Shown piece by piece: positions 62,111 through 64,000 of a stretch of 64,000 nucleotides of DNA. The notes below the pieces were generated by a model. The model was not told the DNA's origin. It made no database searches and saw nothing but the letters and a program-made list of their open reading frames with translations. The DNA lies in the NCBI GenBank assembly GCA_947034885.2, contig OX344755.2, positions 11,348,501 to 11,412,500 of the forward strand, given 5' to 3'. The stretch's first letter is position 1; each line of letters opens with the position of its first letter. This stretch comes from Thuidium tamariscinum (taxonomy: Eukaryota > Streptophyta > Bryopsida > Hypnales > Thuidiaceae). Made by a program: the position numbers and the translations under genes.

Positions 62111-63149
62111 TGGAGTGATGACGAGGATTCAAGCCTGGTCAATGACAACTTCAGAAAGTCTACCATGAAAGTTATGGTGCAATTGCTTGGGAGGAAATAG
62201 AGTTGATTGTAAAGTGCGAGCAATGAGGAACATAAGTCTCAGTTTCAGAAAAAAATATAGCACAAAATTCCTTGAAGCGCTGAAATTGGGTCTATGGTAG
62301 AACCACCCATAGTTGACCACTCAAGCAATACGGAGTATTACACATGTCATGAAGTAACACAAGGCATGTAAATTTTTGCCATTCACGAAGATAAAAATCA
62401 TGGAGATGGCCATTTTTTCGTATTTTTTTTCTTGAAGTCAAATTACTATGAGTTTTGGAAGTCAAAAGTTGGCATGAACTTATTACTAATAGATAGAGTT
62501 TTCTGATTCCAACCACTACTTCAAGACATGCTTTTTGAACTTGTTAGTTCCAATCTAGAAGAGGAGTAAAAAACATATTCCAAGCTTTAGTTAGAAATTT
62601 GTTTGAACTTTGGTTTGAAATAGCTACACCTAGCCTATAGGTTGGCTATGGAACCTTGGATGGCAATGGGTGGTCTTACTAAAATGGAATTAGGTGCCAT
62701 GTTTTAGTGTTTTTCTTTTTGGCAATTTATCAACTAATTGCACCAAAATAATGGCTCTAGTACCCTACCCTTTGGAACAAAATGGTATTGAAAAGGAGGA
62801 AAATCAACAAAAAAATTCAAATTAAAAAAATCTTAGATGAAATTGCCAAATTGTAGATGAAAATAGAATTATGGATATGTGATATGTACTAAAGTGATTT
62901 TTTTCTATGCAATATAGAGATGAATGATGAAATTTGGAGCACCACTACCACATTTGATATTGCCACTTTGGCAATTCACAAAAAACATTAAAAAAAAGTA
63001 CTTTGGTTTTTTTGTATTCTATACTATTGACACCCTTACTACAATTAAAGGTTCACTATACAATTGAATCTAGTAACATGTGAATTGTAAAGAATAAGTG
63101 TTTTGAATTTGTTGTTTAGACTATTCTCATTGAAGATGATTGATGGTCA
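62111..63149. other. AT-rich intergenic stretch
   Basis: Nothing recognised. Confidence 0.5.
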
Positions 63150-63345
63150 ACTCCGTTAAAATGGCGGTATTCCGAGTGCCATTTTGACATATTCTATGTA
63201 CCACTTTGACAAATTTCAAGTGCCATTTTGACATATTTTGTGTATCATTTTGACATAGAGGCCTAGAGGTAGAGGAAAAAATGTGCCATTTTAATGGAAT
63301 GTTGTGCCATTTTAATGGAATATCATGCCATTTTAACGAAATTGG
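63150..63345. repeat. Short tandem array on GCCATTTT
   Basis: Two sub-arrays: about four ~26-bp units of 'tgccattttgacatat(t)' type (63175-63265) and three 21-bp units of 'tgccattttaatggaat' type (63282-63340). CGTTAAAATGGC near 63156 and GCCATTTTAACG near 63331 face each other, enclosing the array. The 79-aa frame across it (KWH repeats) is a by-product. Confidence 0.8.
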
Positions 63346-63658
63346 CCATATTGGTTGTATTAACAACTTTCATTCATTTCAACATGTACAATAGTCTCTT
63401 GAAAAAATACATAATATTCTTAGAACTTGAAGTAAATCCAAGAATCCACATTCTTTATTAATGGAATTATAAATCCAATTAAAATCCTAGAATTTTCAAT
63501 TATATTAGTCTAAAATAAACTCTTACACCTCTCATTTGCAAAAAAAAATGGCTCTCAATCCCATGCATGTCTCATCTTGCAATAGCACATCAAAATCATA
63601 ACATTAAACATTGTTGACATTAAAACAAGAGTTATAAATCATTTCTAGACTTTAGTAT
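63346..63658. other. AT-rich intergenic stretch
   Basis: Nothing recognised. Confidence 0.5.
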
Positions 63659-63853
63659 CACTAGAAGAAAAGCCTCAAAATCTGCGTTTGTTTCAACATA
63701 ATGTGTCAAGTGAATTATGTTGAAACAAACGCAAAAAACACAGTGAAAAAGTGGAAAAATGCTGTAAAATGCATTTTTTGCGTTTGTTTCAACATAATTC
63801 ACTTGACACATTATGTTGAAACAAACGCAGATTTCGAGGCTTTTCTTCTAGTG
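63659..63853. mobile_element. CACTAGAAG hairpin MITE with TAT duplication
   Basis: 195 bp: CACTAGAAGAAAAGCCTC at the left, GAGGCTTTTCTTCTAGTG at the right, TAT directly repeated on both sides. 3-bp duplication plus CACTA start is the CACTA signature. 'tgcgtttgtttcaacataat' and its complement occur four times in alternating orientation, so each arm is itself a hairpin. Confidence 0.9.
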
Positions 63854-64000
63854 TATACATATCATCTTTGAGGCTAGAGGTGGAATTTGGGCTTCTTCTA
63901 ATATATAAGTATACAAAAGTGCACCTTTTTTTGCCCTATTTCAATTTTTTAAAATTATTAACAACTTTAATTGAAATTCAAATTGAGTGGTCAAATTGTT

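Noticed and set aside
63127-63366. 79-aa frame with KWH repeats
   Set aside because: Direct translation of the short tandem array.

Overview
This is a land-plant nuclear window. It is AT-rich and densely packed with transposable elements, and it holds two host genes that I can model to the base. The organism is probably a bryophyte or another seed-free plant. The grounds are a cellulose synthase-like D gene with only one coding intron, plant-type eIF1, and islands of higher GC around genes in very AT-rich intergenic DNA. No species can be named from the sequence alone.

Layout. 1-1383 is an almost perfect giant hairpin built from diverged tandem units, with mariner/pogo-like ends. 1725-7777 is a Ty3/Gypsy chromovirus on the minus strand; its two 298-bp LTRs look identical by eye and it has a 5-bp target duplication, so it is very young. 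7.8-24 kb has no convincing gene. It is made of hairpin MITEs, elements flanked by TTAA, a degenerate three-copy repeat, a GC-rich island of unknown nature (16.3-18.2 kb), a minisatellite and a Tourist-like MITE. 24678-28770 is a complete CSLD glycosyltransferase gene (1165 aa, two coding exons) behind a GC-rich leader. 30-44 kb is again transposon territory, with a decayed hAT transposase gene (34.6-37.1 kb) split by a MITE. 44822-46151 (minus) is a complete three-exon eIF1/SUI1 gene. 48.65-53.2 kb is a decayed PIF/Harbinger pair: a DDE transposase on the plus strand and a Myb/SANT-like protein converging on the minus strand. Two unrelated non-autonomous elements sit inside the transposase gene. 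54-64 kb holds a MITE split by about 2 kb, a GC-enriched stretch without a recognisable gene, a short tandem array and a terminal hairpin MITE.

The two host genes have unrelated roles: cell-wall polysaccharide synthesis and start-codon selection in translation. They are not a functional cluster. The striking content is the set of at least six short-element families that recur across the window. Each is recognisable by its termini and target duplication: CACTA-like hairpins; TTAA-flanked elements; a GGGTGATTGC family with 4-bp duplications; an AGAGGATTTTT family with TA duplications; CAGTA/CATTA pogo-like ends with TA; and an AGGTGGGTACA family with TA. Nested insertions let their relative order be read directly. 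No search or alignment was run. Similarities are by eye, and transposon superfamily names without a transposase are inferences from termini and target sites.
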